Shown: one piece after another, positions 34,516 to 48,240 of the stretch | Numbering within the stretch: position 1 is the stretch's first letter | Layout: every line of letters starts with the position of its first letter | From: Anas platyrhynchos | Taxonomy: Eukaryota > Chordata > Aves > Anseriformes > Anatidae | DNA: 64,000 nucleotides | Direction of reading: 5' to 3' | Assembly (NCBI RefSeq): GCF_047663525.1 | Contig: NC_092588.1 | Coordinates: 84,689,501-84,753,500, forward strand | Position numbers and translations under genes: made by a program | The notes under the pieces: model-generated | Seen by the model: the letters and a program-made list of their open reading frames with translations, nothing else | What the model was told of the DNA's origin: nothing | Database searches by the model: none

Positions 34516-35870
34516 GATTCATTACTGAGCTCTGGTCTTTCCAAGCACCCTCACTGAGTTGCAAAGGATTTACATACTCTTTTTAAAGCAATTGCTATAC
34601 CAGAATTCATTAAATTTGAGTGGTATTTAATTTATACCTATACTGCACCTTTTGCAAGTACTGATCAGCTGTTTACCAGTTCACGTGCTTAGGAGTTTCC
34701 CTTCAAGAGGTGATTTTATTGGAAAAGATGCTAACAAAATCTGCGGAGTTTGTAGAGTGAAAAGTGGTAGAGATGCATAAGACCTGAGCAGAGTCATAGG
34801 TTAGAAAAAAATCAGCAGCTAATCAGTCTGTAATTAATTCAGCTGTATAAAGTCTGCAGGAGCAAATGGGTTTTGTTTAATTCTGGCTCCTGTGGCCCTT
34901 TGCTGTCTCTCACAGACAAACAAATTGAAGAAGAATGCAGATTAAGTTAAAAAGAAATAGCGATCATTATCCTTTCCATCTTTGATACTGCTGCTCTTGA
35001 GAATAAAAGAAGGAGAAAGCCAAATCCTTCTACCCTCTACCTCAACTTCAAAAATGAGATCCATATTGGTACGGTATCTATGACTATATTCTCAGTTTAC
35101 TGAGGTGATCAATACAAGAAGTTATCTGAGAACTTCTCACTGTAAGAGAACATGATCCTCTAATAAAATATATTGTTCCTCACTGCTCTTACCATTGTAT
35201 TTGAGAGTAGTCAGAAACTGTGAGAATGGTAATATTTTCTTTCTTTCTGTTAATAAGAGGCATAACATTTTCTTTGAAATCTCATTCTTCTTTGAAGAAC
35301 CAATTCCTTTTCTCAGTCTTCTTTATTATCTGCAAATGGAAGAAGGATAAAGTAAATCTGGATTAATCAAAATAATACAACTGATATAAATTAAGGAATT
35401 CCGAAGCTCCAATATGTAATGAGCTTAGGCCATCTGGAATTTCCGTGTCTTAAAGGACAGCATATTCACTATTAATCTACAAGTGGAAACTGTACAGTTT
35501 TCTTTCATTGACTTTATGTAGTTGGGCTGGCTATCATCATCTCAGGAGTCATTCTCAGTTAACATAAGAATTTCTTCAGAAGTAACATGGCAGTATAGTA
35601 GTAAAGTTATAATTTAACAAATTTTTAACTTTCCATTCAGAAAACTGAGTTAAGTCCAAGTTTGTATGGTCCACTTCTTTATATACAATTTTAAAACGAT
35701 CAAGCTCCTTGAATAACGGATGCTTTATTGCCATTCAAAATGAAAGGGGAATTGTTCCCTGTCGTAGTTAATTACATTGCTATAGCAGAAACATGGTTTA
35801 CTGTTCTTTTACTCCCATCAACTTAATAGAATATTAAATAGTTATTGATTTTGGAAGAGGTGAACCATCA

Positions 35871-35908
35871 TGATTTATTGAGCTGAGAGGTAAATATTCA
35901 GGAAGCCA
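35871..35908 (+). repeat. 38-bp dispersed duplicate, copy 1
   Basis: Starts TGATTTATTGAGCTGAGAGG and ends GGAAGCCA. It matches 37878-37915 at 37 of 38 positions, and the flanks do not match. Confidence 0.9.
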
Positions 35909-37877
35909 CTACAATTAAGCTTCTGCTTGTGTTCTTCGTTTGTGGGAAGTGTAGCTGGTAAGGAGATGCTTATCAAATGTCATAATAACTGCATCATTAG
36001 TTAGGAAGCGATTTAAAGAGGATCTGAAGAACTGTAGTTTATAAGTCAGTCCAACAAAGCTGACTTATATCAAAAATAAAAATAAAAGTCACTAATTTTT
36101 CCATCTTTAATACCTCTGATTATATAGTTTTAATTCTTCACACCTAAAGAGCTAAAGGGAAATGATAAAAAGATGCACAGAATCTCCTGTTACCTCAAAC
36201 TACTGTTTAATATTTAGAAGGCAAGAAAGTACTGCAAAACTGACATCTTAAACTTAACAGTTTTGTTGTGTCATTTTTCTATCACCCCTAATTCATGAAA
36301 TAGGTAAGTGCCAACATCTGTTTCCATTTTACAGCTCTGAGAAACTACTTTGATTATTAACTCTGACATGGTAGAATTGCAATCTTCAGGCAATTCAGCA
36401 TTTAGAAAGAATATTTCCTACTGTATTTTCCTTCTGTATGTATTCAGAAAAGTACTGTGCTGTTGGTGAGTTTACATATAAGAGAGGCAACCCATACTCC
36501 TTGGGATGGACTAATTTCACTAATTTAGATTAACAATTTACCACCAGCATTTTTGATGACAAAGCATGGTCTGCCACCACATCTACTGAGCTAATGTTAA
36601 GTGTATTTTAATTGAAATAGACTGATTCACATCTTACTATAAGCCTTTTACATAATGAAAGGATGAGTGTAAAGGAAGCAATGCTGCCATTTGCAAGAAG
36701 TTTGTAGATCTTTTTTCCTTGCTTATCATATTGTTCCAGGCATGCAGAAGATCATTTACACTGTCCTCAGAAAAAAAAGGTAGAAAACAGGAGATGTAGG
36801 GAATGGCTGTTTCTAGCCTGACACCAATCTTATTCTTGATCCTCCAGATGGGGAGATGTATGAGAAAACCCAATGGTTTCCTCGCATACACTTTTTCTCC
36901 AAAAAAAGATGGGAACTGCACTAGTTTATTCCAATTCCAAGATTCAGTTCAAATAAATCCAGGAGAAAGGAAGTGTTCTCAAGTCTTTTGCAGAAGTAAC
37001 TGGTGTTTTTTTTTGGGCTGAAATGTTTTCCAAGTTACTGTAAAATCTTGGTCGCATAGTTAGCTTTTTTATTTTTTTTTCTTCTCCATTGTGTAGATGT
37101 GAGCTACTGGGATAAACTTAGAACAGTTCCTTTTTTATGCAACTGCTAATTGATCCTTATGTATATTCAGATGGTAGGGCTGTAGAAGCTGGTATGAAAC
37201 AAGCTAATTTTAAATGCAGTCATTTCTTGCATCTAATGCACAAACTTTAATCCCTTTTTAGGTACAATAAGAAGGACTAAAATCTCCTTTCTTACTATTG
37301 CTGAAAACACAAAGACCTACAGCTGTTCATATTCAGGTACTTATTACACATTAAAAGCTCTTATGTTACACAGATATTTGAATTGACTTTATGACTTTAA
37401 ATGAAAGAATGTACAATTTGAAATAGGTTCTACAGTAATCCGTACCCAGATGCTTATACGGAGTTCAGTTTCAATGTGATGCACACAAGGGAAAGTAATT
37501 TCTGTCTTAGAATCTCTTCGGTCACTCAGGTGCAAGTTTTGATTGCTTAAACGAATGTATTAAAACAATAATATTTTGTGTTCTTTGCCAAAATTCATTT
37601 CTATAATGTGTCATAAACATCATTACATTTTTGTACATTTATACATAATGAAGTAGTTATGCAAGTTTCTGAGCCAGACTGATATATAGAGAGCTAAATT
37701 TCACCCTTGAGTAAGTGAATCAGAAGGGAGAGATGAACATAAGTGAAGTGAAAAAGGAGTATGAATAGACTATTAAGAAAAAACTAGAAATGGGGTTACT
37801 GAATCTAATTTTCATTGAAAAGTTAAGAAGTGAAGTTAGGTAGGCAAAATTCCAAGCACACTCCAGGAGCATTGAGC

Positions 37878-37915
37878 TGATTTATTGAGCTGAGAGGTAA
37901 ATATTCGGGAAGCCA
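37878..37915 (+). repeat. 38-bp dispersed duplicate, copy 2
   Basis: Same orientation as copy 1, two kilobases away, with one substitution (A to G). Confidence 0.9.
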
Positions 37916-39087
37916 AAGCCAAGTGTGGAGGTTATAACATGAAGGCACACGTGCATGCTGAAATGCTAATTTCCTGCCAGTTGGTGCAAGAAACAGAAGA
38001 GTTTCTTATGTTCAGGTGCTAGGTGTTCCAGTGGTTGATTAGAATATGCAGGGCCTATATTTTTCTGCCCTGACATAGTCCTTGTTTTGCATATGTTCTG
38101 TCATCAGTTGTGACAGTACAGGACAAAATAGTGGCAACATCTGTTTTTTCCCTAATAATAATTATTACTCCCCATGGGCAAATTTGCCAGCCCTTGTGAG
38201 CTTGAAATCTTGTGCTTCTTGGAAAACACAGTTTGATTAGAAGCTACTGAAGAATGTTCTTTAAAAAAAAAATGTTTTCAGTGCCTAAGAGCTATAATGC
38301 GGAAGTGTGACAATGTCCTTCTAACACTACAGTTGCCTCCCACCATTTGTTGAAGCATGACAGGTGAAATTCTTAGCAAACTGAAGTTAATAGTAGTTTT
38401 GCCATTAACTTCAAAGTCAGGATCTCATTTTTTTTTGTTTCTACCACCAGGTAAATGTTGCTTGTTGTCTTGCTGCTGAGATTCCATTAAATATTTTAGG
38501 CAGAAGCAAACAACAAGCATGAATTCATTAGTGTTGTTCTTCCAACTCTTCATTTTAATCATCTGTTCCTGCATGTTTCATTGAATGCAATGAAATGTCT
38601 TTGCTATTCCTATGGCAGTAACAACTTTATGGGACATTAATGCTAGAATATAATACAATTCCTTGTACAGGAAATGTATATGTGAATGACTTCTGTACTA
38701 AAATGATTTTGTTGGTAAGGTAAACACAGTACATTTTAAATGTACTTAGAGTGACAGTCCCATAATATATTACTTAGAGTTTTGTAGTGAGTGTGTGAAT
38801 GCTCACTGCTGTGCAGAGGTTCAATCATACTATGAAATAAACCTTGCTTTAAAGGGAGAAACATTTTGTGAAGACATTTTAGCTAGATAAATAGAAAGTT
38901 ATGTGAGCTGTCTCCAGCCTAGGCTGCTTTCTTCTTTATGGGAAGAGCAGGAAAGAATTTAGTAATCAAATAGGAGTGTTATGTTTATGTGGTAGTTAAA
39001 CAATTAACTCTTCCCTGAATAAGTCTTTTCATTCTTCTTTGGGAAATGTTTTCCACATCCAGTTGCATGACGTTTTAGGCCACTGCA

Positions 39088-39105
39088 TTTTTTTTTTTTT
39101 TTTTT
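39088..39105. repeat. Poly(T) run
   Basis: About 18 T residues. Confidence 0.88.
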
Positions 39106-40354
39106 GTCTCTGACTGCCAAAAATAATCCTTCAAAGGTGAATATTGAAATTTTGTTCTGCTCTGGCTAATGTACACAGCGATGAGCATCCTGCTAGTGAC
39201 AGGGGAGTTATATACACAGGGGGGCAGAGAAAAGCTTTCTGAGACAGGAACTGCTCAGATATTTTTAGCTATAGCTGCATGAATACACCACAGGAGTAAT
39301 TAAATTTTAGTACCAGCCTGCTCTGCCTTCACTGATCATGTCATTCCCAGCAACTGCAGAAGAAACAAATTTATTTAGATAAATAAGGGGGATATTTATT
39401 TGGATAAATACAAAGGGGAATGACTCCCCTTGCATCCTTTATGCCAGCATTTATGCTGCTGTCAGAGATTAAGATGAAATGTCTGTCCCTCTGTGACATC
39501 TGTGTGTTCAGGCTTTATTGCAAGAATTGTGTGGCTGTAGTAAGAAGGTAGACTTCTGCTGATCTGCTACTGCACTCTTAAGATATGCATGCTGTGAAGG
39601 GACTTCCAGGAGTTCAATACTTGCAATTCCCATGTGATTTAATAAATAACAGTATCTGCCTGTAGCTCCAGTACAACACACTATTAAGCAGTGGATGTAA
39701 GTGCAGTAATCCTTCCCTTGGAATTCTGCAGATTTTAACACAAGATAAAGGAGATTGTCCTGATTGTCCTTACTCCTCTGTAAGATTTACATAGAAATTT
39801 GACTGTTGCAGCTTTTGCATAATGAAAAATTTCACCCAGGCTTATTCAGAATACATAGTATAGATGCCTAGAGAAGCAGGCCTTATATGAAATTATATAA
39901 AAATAATACAACATTTTATCTTGGATAGTATGAAAAATATTTTTTTTATCTCTAAGTTTACTGTGATTTTTGTAACTCATGAGTCATAGGTTTTTGATAC
40001 TACTTTTTTTTGAGAATCCATGTGTTTCTTTTCACAATCAAGATAGTGCCTGTGGTTACATTCTCAGCATGATGAGCGTAACCCTCATTCATTTATTAAT
40101 CAATGTTCTTTTGTGATATGCCTTAGTGTAGTATGATTGAAAATGTGGTAATATTAAATTATAAGACATTAAAAACCAAAGGTATAAAATGTTCTGCTAG
40201 CTGCCAATTACATAAGAAATCCACTTTATGAGAAAGTTGAGAAAACAACAGAAGGAACATGACAACTGTTACAGGAGATTTCATGATGAAAGAAAAAAAA
40301 AAGGAAAAAAACACTTTTATTTAGCCTGTTTACCTGGGATCAAATTGTCTTCAA

Positions 40355-40359
40355 GGCTT

Positions 40360-40390
<31 letters not shown>

Positions 40391-40394
40391 TAAT
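40355..40394. repeat. T-rich tract
   Basis: Nearly pure T with isolated C. Confidence 0.85.
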
Positions 40395-41807
40395 TTTTCT
40401 TTTACTGAAAATGGCTCTCAGGTGTAAATTGTAATTTCTTATTTTACAGTTGTAAAATGTAATTTCCGATAGTCTGGTGGCTAAGACAAAATCAAAAAGT
40501 GATTGTTTGGGAAATACCTACTTAAGAACCTAAATAGGTATAAAAATATGTAAGTTTAAGATAGATATTAGACACTAAATATCCATGACTATTTGGATTT
40601 GCAGCTTTGGGTCTCAGTTTTGAAATTGGGTGGACACGTTTTTCTGATGTTGTCATCACTGTACATTCATACAGAGATGGAATGCTTTAAGAACAAATCC
40701 TTGACAAGATGCTAAGAATTACTAGGTGTTAAGCTTTCCATGGAAAGCTATTCAGACTCTTGGTGCTCTTTTCTTCATATCAATGTTTTTACATGCAGAG
40801 AGGTCAACCATTGCCATTTTTGCTTCCCCTCTTCTTTGGCTGGGCAAAGCTGAGCGTTATCTAAAATGTGCTTATTACATGTTCTATTTAACTAGTCTCT
40901 GGGTTGGTTGGCATACCTTTCTATATTCAGCCTTGTAGTATCTCAGTTTCTTTATTTGCGTCAGGACACTGTGTATAAACACAGGTATAAAGAATGGCAA
41001 ATTCTGATTGCTACATCTTCTAACATTCTGCAAGCATTCTCCTCCATACCTGTGTTCTTTAAGACTTTAGGCTGGTTCTTAAGCTTTCTATCTGTCAAAA
41101 TTGTCAAAATACTCTACTTTTTGTTTTATTTGTTTGTTATTTCCTGAGAATTCCTCTCTCCTGTATTTATTTTCTTGCTTAGTCTCAAATACTTGGTCTC
41201 ATTTCTGCTACACAGCTTCCCAGTTTGTTTACCAAGCCTTTGTTACTGAAAATTCCTTACAGCTATTACAAGTTCTGGAACTTTTCGCTGGTGCTGTTAG
41301 AAATTAAGCCATCATCTGAAAGTCTTCCTCTTTGCTAATGCTTGATACTGACAGGTACAGATGCACTTCTGATTTCCAGGCTTCCAGGGAGCTTCAGCTC
41401 TAGTCAGGCTTTTAGCTGCCCATGTTCTTCTACCATTGAAGGTATTCTGCTAATTTGTTTTATTCCTGATATTTTCCTAGTATTTTCTTCAGAAAATGCC
41501 ACTGGAAGCCAAGAAATATGCCATGTCTGTTTTATGTAGTGCCTATATTTTATCAGCACAAGATCAGCTGTTTCCTTTACCAGGAATTTCAAGTAGCTCA
41601 TGACAAATTCTGCCATGTGCTAGGGAACTGTTGACATTAATATTCCCTTTTGTATCTTTCACATTTTCCTCTTTTTCCTTTAAAGTCCAAAGAGCTATTC
41701 TTCCTCTGTCCTCACATAGCCACGTAGCTCCTAACGTAGCTCCTAGTCATCAACCAGGGAAGAAATCAAAGTTTTGTTCAGCATTCAGTCTTGGTCCTTG
41801 GTCCTGC

Positions 41808-41873
41808 TTTTTTTTTTCTTATTCTTTTTTTTTCTTATTTTTTTTTCTTATTTTTTTTTCCTTTTTTTTTTTT

Positions 41874-41904
<31 letters not shown>
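41808..41904. repeat. Long T-rich tract, 97 bp
   Basis: Only T, C and a few A, ending in about 30 uninterrupted T. Open frames of 89-113 codons drawn across it (poly-Phe) are artefacts. Confidence 0.92.
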
Positions 41905-41906
<2 letters not shown>

Positions 41907-42542
41907 CTTTCTTGGCCAAGCAGTAATACTCTGTTTCCAAAGCTGGGGGTCTCACTGCTGTTGTGGAAGTAGGAGTAGTTATATATCCTTAGTGCAGATT
42001 GTGCTTTTGTTTGCATGTTTTGTACCTAGGAGTCATATTAAGCAAATAACTATTAAATAGTCAGAAAAATCCTGGAGCAGTGTTTGGTGAAAGAGCCTGC
42101 TGCTTTTTAAAAGAGGTTAAAAACCTAAGGGATGTAGAGACCCTAATAAAACCCAGGAGAATTTTGGAGTCAGGAAGACACAGAGCAGCAATAAAAGGGT
42201 ACTGTGAAGTTCGTAGTCTTAAAGTCTAACATTAACCATATCATGCAGAAGTGGAACATAAAATGGAAAATTTCAATGTCTGATTTTAGCAGTGCTTGAT
42301 TCTCAGGAGAGAATTGGAGCAGAACTCACCAAGGCACCTAAGAAATCTTGTGTGACAGTGACTGTTCATTTTTTGTTATTTCTACTAATAAATTTCAGCT
42401 TAAGCTTTGTAACTCTTCAGAGAACTTCAGTTAAGTGCTTAAAAGAGATACTGAATCAATTTGTGAAACAGCTTTTTTAGTAACACAGTGTCAAGAATAA
42501 ACACATAAATCAATAACTCTGCAGCAGTATTCAAATACTCCA

Positions 42543-42570
42543 GGGGGTGGGGGTGGGGGGAACAGGGGGG
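42543..42570 (+). other. G-quadruplex motif
   Basis: Four G runs of 5, 5, 6 and 6 separated by loops of 1, 1 and 4 bases. An A run of about 16 follows after a few bases. Confidence 0.88.
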
Positions 42571-45363
42571 AAATAAAAAAAAAAAAAAAAGGGAATGAGT
42601 TGTTATTGATGGAGCAGATGCATATGCAGGATTATTTTACAAGACCGTGGCCCAGATTTGGACTTCTGGAGCGCTGCCTTTACTAGTGTAACCCCAGGGG
42701 AGATTCAGAATGGCCAACATGGTGCCATGTGTAAGCCAGCTAACAAATATTTGCCTTGCATCAATGTATGATCAGCTAATTGGATATGAGCACCATCGTA
42801 TTCACTCTGACACAGCCTTTAAGGAAGGATCCCAAAACTAGAATTCTCATTTCACTGGAAAATGAAAGTAGGGATATCTGGAGTACTCTGGCATGGCCTA
42901 GGTGATGTCTTGTTTTCTCTGATTACTTAATGAAATAATAGTGATATTTTAACTGTGCAGTGGTGGTACTGGTACATCACATGTTGTTTCTTACTCTAAT
43001 GTATCCATCAGGTTATGTTATTGTAACATACAGCACAAGAGATTTTTAATCTGAATGAGTCTTCACATTTATTTTCATGTTATTTAACATCTCTTTTATA
43101 CGAGCTAAATTAAGATATATGCATACTATTTCTCAAATAGAATAAATCTCCTGCCTTTTCAGTTGATTGTAACATGTTAATGATACTGTCATTCATTCAA
43201 AGTCTGCTTTTAAAATTGAATAGTGAGAGCCATAGTGAAATGCTAAAATGAATAGTTCAGCCTATAGTTTACTTAAAGCAAATGGCATGAGTGATGGCCA
43301 AAAACTAGATCATCAGAAACATTTTCTTGCTGCTTTATGTATCTGATTAGTTTTTTCTACAGTTCCTGCAGAATTTTCTCTGCCTTGTACTATTGGCTTA
43401 TTGACTTCTGTCATCTCCCTCCTTTATACTCAGTCTTTTCACTATAGCTTCATGCACACATTTTTATGCTGCTTTTCTTTTTATGTTGTCCTTCTCACCT
43501 GCCTCCTTCTATTATATGTATATGTATATATTTAGTTCATGATGAAGTAATGTCATAAAATTACAAGAAAATAAAAAATACTCCTTAAAAGTGCATCTGA
43601 TCAGGTAGCGTGTCTCTCACAGGCTTTCCAGAAAAAGAAAATGGAAAAAAAAATTAAAAAAGCATCAACAGGCTTCTTCAAACTATTCTGGAAGCTGATA
43701 TTCTGAATTCACTGATAGCTTGGTCATTTAGACTCACATTAGTGATTGTTTTTTTCCCTCTTGCCTCCTTTCTAATCTGTTGAACTGAGATGTTGAGTAG
43801 TTATGGGGAAACTACTAATAAAGATGATAAATTTGGCTCTAAAGGTTTACTAGAGCGAAACTTCAAACAAAACAAAAAAAAAAAAGAGAGAAAAAGAAAA
43901 AATTAGGCACCTGTGTGTGAAAGCATTATGTGTAATGATCAATATCTAATTATAACATAATTATGCTTTTTAAATGAATGTAGATAGTTTAAAACTAAAA
44001 GATGATCATAGAAGTAGATGTGGAGATGTTTTTAGCATGTCCCATTGTAGCCATTACTCTAATATTACTTTTCATGTAAATGTGACTGGCTTTGTGCCCC
44101 AGCTACTCACGATAGACATATCGTTGTAATATTATAGTAACAAATGTCAAATTGCAACCAGAGGTAGTATTTTAATCTATTTGCAATTGCATTTTCAAAC
44201 TATTTCCCCCACTTCTGCGATCATTACATGTTTTACTTAATTTGGTGCAATATCTACGCTTTGCATCCAATTATTTCAAGAGCAGTGAACTCTGGCCTGG
44301 TGACAATATGGCCAATTTATGTTAAAGAGAGAAATACGTAACATAGGCTGCTGTCTCTATTCCATTATTTAGACTGTAAATACTGCATTATTGTTTACTT
44401 GTGACTAGTGATGCTGAACGATTTGCTTCATTGTTTGTGCCCCTGATCCAGTTCCTTAGAAGTGTGAATTCCCTTCTCTAGATTTAGCATAATTACAGAG
44501 AGGTTATGGCTCACCATGTAGGTAAGTGAAAACTGAAAGGTATCGGGTTTTGATTTTTTGTTTGTTTTATTTGTGGGGGTTGGGAGGAACACAGACAAAC
44601 GGACGGACAACTTCAATAGTGTCCTATGAACATGAAGGCAGTTATTCTGTAGTTTTATGTAGCCATGCACCCTTGGATTCTGGATTAAGAACAATAAATT
44701 GAGTATCATTTTTCAGGAGGGATAGAATTGCCTTTGTCTGATCACACAGTCATAATAGGAATAATAATATCACATATATTTAAGTAACATTTATGTGAAA
44801 AAGCACAAAACACTGGCTTCCTAACTGCGGGGTTCATTACAGTGGAGCTGACCCCTTTGCCCTGCTGGGATGAAGCTGTTTAAGCCCAACTGGTGCAGTA
44901 ATCTTTTCAAGTGCTCTTTCGCCCCGCTGCCTGATTTACTGCTTGCAGGAGCAAGAAGCCCAAGAGAGAATCCATTTAAAATACACTGCAAAAATAAATA
45001 AAACAAATGGAGGAATGAACTCAAGCTTGTCTACTGCCAACCCCCCTCTGCTTGTGTACATCAATGAGTAATAGACAAAAATGTTAATATTACTGCTATA
45101 TTGTTATGATTAAAGGTCTTGTGCTACAGGTAGATGACACTAAAAGCTCTACAGTGAAAAAGGGTTTAGATAAGCAAAACATAATTTTCAAAGTATTGGA
45201 AAGCCCTTGGCCCTATTTTCATAATACTTTGATAAAACTTGCTCTTTGGTTAGCGTGTTGTTTTCCAAAGGCAAACATTCAGCTTCAGCCGTAGCCAAGA
45301 AGAATCACAGTTGGCATGGATGGCTTAGCAGAGGCCAGAGATGGTGCTGTGCACTGCCAGAGG

Positions 45364-45384
45364 CAAATAAATAAATAAATAAAA
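45364..45384. repeat. (AAAT)n microsatellite
   Basis: About five AAAT units. Confidence 0.88.
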
Positions 45385-48212
45385 CCTCTCCCTTTCCTGC
45401 TAATTTCAAGTATTGTTTGTTAAAATAGTTAAGCATTCCTAGTATGCTATAAAACTGTTGAATTCAGCAGTATATTTAACTCTTGTCTCTTGGAAAGATT
45501 AATTTCTTCATCCTAATTTGTCTATCTTTACAGAAATTAAATTAGAATGGAATTCTTAATGAATTACTGGTGCTGTTCTTTTTTCCATAAGACTGTGAAA
45601 TAGGGTTTGTGTAAAACTCTCTGATGAAGCTGGAACAAAACACAAATACTGCTGCTTGGCAGTAGTGTCACAACAAACAGAATTTATCAGAGTATCAATC
45701 ACACATTCAGCATTGGAAGTATTTACTGCATGTACACTAATATTCCAGGTTTTAAGTAGAGGCAGTGGTGCTGGAATATTGATCTGAACAGCAAGTGCAG
45801 GAGATTACTCTTGCACGTTGTTTGGTTTGTGATACTTCTGTTGTTGAGACAGAGAGATCGCTGAGCAACTGTAAATGTTGTAGGAGTATTCTGAATACTG
45901 TTTGAGGGGTGTCAGAATCTGTCTGCATGGAGAGAGAAAAGCAAGTTATACCAGGGGGATGGCGTCTGCGTGCAGTGAGCTTTCCTACTCACTGATTAAG
46001 TGGCCTGCAATTCTGCTGCTGATTTCTGCTGTTAGAGGTCTGGAAATAATATGACAGCATTATGTGACACGGCAATAGCATTTTTATTTGTAGATACTAT
46101 GTTTGTTATCAGGCTGATAGCTCTGGACAAGAATGCTATTTGAGCACTTCAGGAGTCTGAGAAAACATACTGGATTTCATAGTTTGCTATTAAAGTGTTT
46201 GTAAACTTCCAGAATGTTTGCATTCATGAAAAACAGACTGATTTGGAAACCCATAATACTTTCTTATATATTTTATGGATTTTTTTTTTTTTAACATCAA
46301 AATTCTGATTTTGTAATCAGTGTATCAGTTAACCTACTTTATTAACACAGCCATAAAATTACTGTAGTATTTTTTCAAAGCATGTGGTTAAAGCATAATT
46401 ACAGTCATGTGGTGTTCAGTTTAAGCTAAAAAGTGCAGGCAAATTCATTCCACAGACAGGTAGCTTGGGGGTCCCCACAACATGCCCTGCAAAAAAAAAC
46501 ATGGAGTGGAGGGCAGGGTTGCTTGAGATGATTTTGAACAGAGCCATTCTTGCACTGTGTTTCGCAGCGCTTGAAACAGCACTTAAAACTTAAGCCAAAT
46601 GCTATACAAAATTGTGTTAATTCTAATAAAAGAGGCTAATGAGGCCTCTCAAAATCCAGAGAACTGTGCAAAGACAACAAAGTTAGGAAAAGAAATGGCA
46701 ATCAGCACACAGACCAGGTTTTTCTGTTGTCCATGGTAGGCTAACCCTCATGAGATCAAATAAACGACAGTTGAATTCTTTAAATACTATACATTAAGTT
46801 AGAAGGTAGGGTTAGAAAAGGTTGATACCAGCCCAGTAACCTTTTGGACACAGTGACTGGAACAGAAGAGATCTATTGGACTGAAACCCATTACAGGTTA
46901 GTCCTGCATTTGGCCTGCCGCTTGAAAGAATGTAGCCTTAAAAAAAGGATTAATCTGAGAGCAGTTTTTGGATAAGACATAGAAGAAAAGTAAAAGGTAT
47001 AGGTTTAGGTATAGGTGACTCATCCAACATCTTTCACAGTATACAGTCCATCAGCAGTATAGATTTTATTTTACCCAACCCTCCATTTGAGTGTGACACC
47101 ATTCTCACTCTGTGTATAACTTATTTGGCCAATTAAGCATGCTGATTTGGTGAGTTACTGCCTTAATAAAATTGATTAAAAAGACTTAATGAAATACACA
47201 CCTGGAAATATTTAATCTATCTGACACAGTTTATAAGTAATTAAGGCTAAATCAACACAGTTAGCTAAAAATACCCAGTAATAAAAGCAGGCATGGGGAT
47301 TTATCTTCCAATATGCAGCAGTGAAGCAGGCAAAGTGACCACCAAAACAATGTTGTTGATTTTGTGAAAATGCGCAGCAGAGCAGATGATGAAAAATTGC
47401 AGGTACATAAAGCTGTTGCTATGGTGTTCAATTCTTGCACCACTGTGTCTGGATTTAGTGCCTTAGACTGAATTACAAAATCATATATTCCAAATACTGC
47501 TTATCATTTCAACAGAGCCTAGCAATAAATGATAGGAAATGCATTACCCATCCAAAATGTGCAAGAGTATACGAGCGAAGATTGAATTCAGGTTTCCTAA
47601 AATGCACACTATTTTTTAACCTGTCATTTGTCTCCCTAACATATACATCGAGTTCATAATTCTGAGGCATTAGGTGGTATCTGAAGACAAAATTTGGTAA
47701 CTCAGAGCATTTAAGGGATAGTGAGACCATGAAGAAGGAAGGATATATAATACATCTGTAGATCTAATCAAAGTCCATGCTTTAAAGATGAGGAGAAAAT
47801 AATGGAAACAATCAAAAATTGAAAGTTCAAGTATCTGCACAACATTTCAGGCTGAGTGTGGCACAGCCCTATATGCAATGTGGTGCAGCAGAAGACATTG
47901 CTAGATAAATAAATTGTGAGACGGACTTCTAAAAGATAAGAGTCACAATTCTGAGACAACAGAAAGGGATAGTCACGACTTTTCTGAAAGAAAACTAAGA
48001 ATGATGGCAAAAACACCTTTCCTTGACCTTCCTACCTCCTCACTGTATCTTTTTTTATTATTATTATTTTTTATTTCATCAATATTGACATAGATGGTTT
48101 AAACCTGTTTTTCCCTAAATTTCCTCTTTTCTGGGATCTTATATGTTCTGGTCTCTTGATATTCCTCCTTACACCTTTCACCTTGTACTTCAGACGTCCT
48201 TTCCCTTCTTCC

Positions 48213-48240
48213 TTGTTTTTTTTTGTTTTGTTTTGTTTTT
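48213..48240. repeat. (TTTTG)n tract
   Basis: T run with three TTTTG units. Confidence 0.85.

Larger units (their letters stand above)
34516..41806. other. Unique AT-rich DNA, no gene recognised
   Basis: About 7.3 kb without a recognised gene or dispersed repeat. It contains a poly(T) run at 39088-39105, T-rich tracts at 40355-40394 and a 38-bp sequence present twice (35871 and 37878). The 94-codon minus-strand frame at 36637-36921 has no recognisable motif. Confidence 0.45.

Noticed and set aside
36310-36360. Words like CCATTTTACAGCTCTGAGAA, reminiscent of a MIR
   Set aside because: The similarity is confined to about 25 bp and the diagnostic core is missing.
41631-42060. Phe-rich open frames of 89-113 codons
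   Set aside because: Translation of a long T-rich tract.
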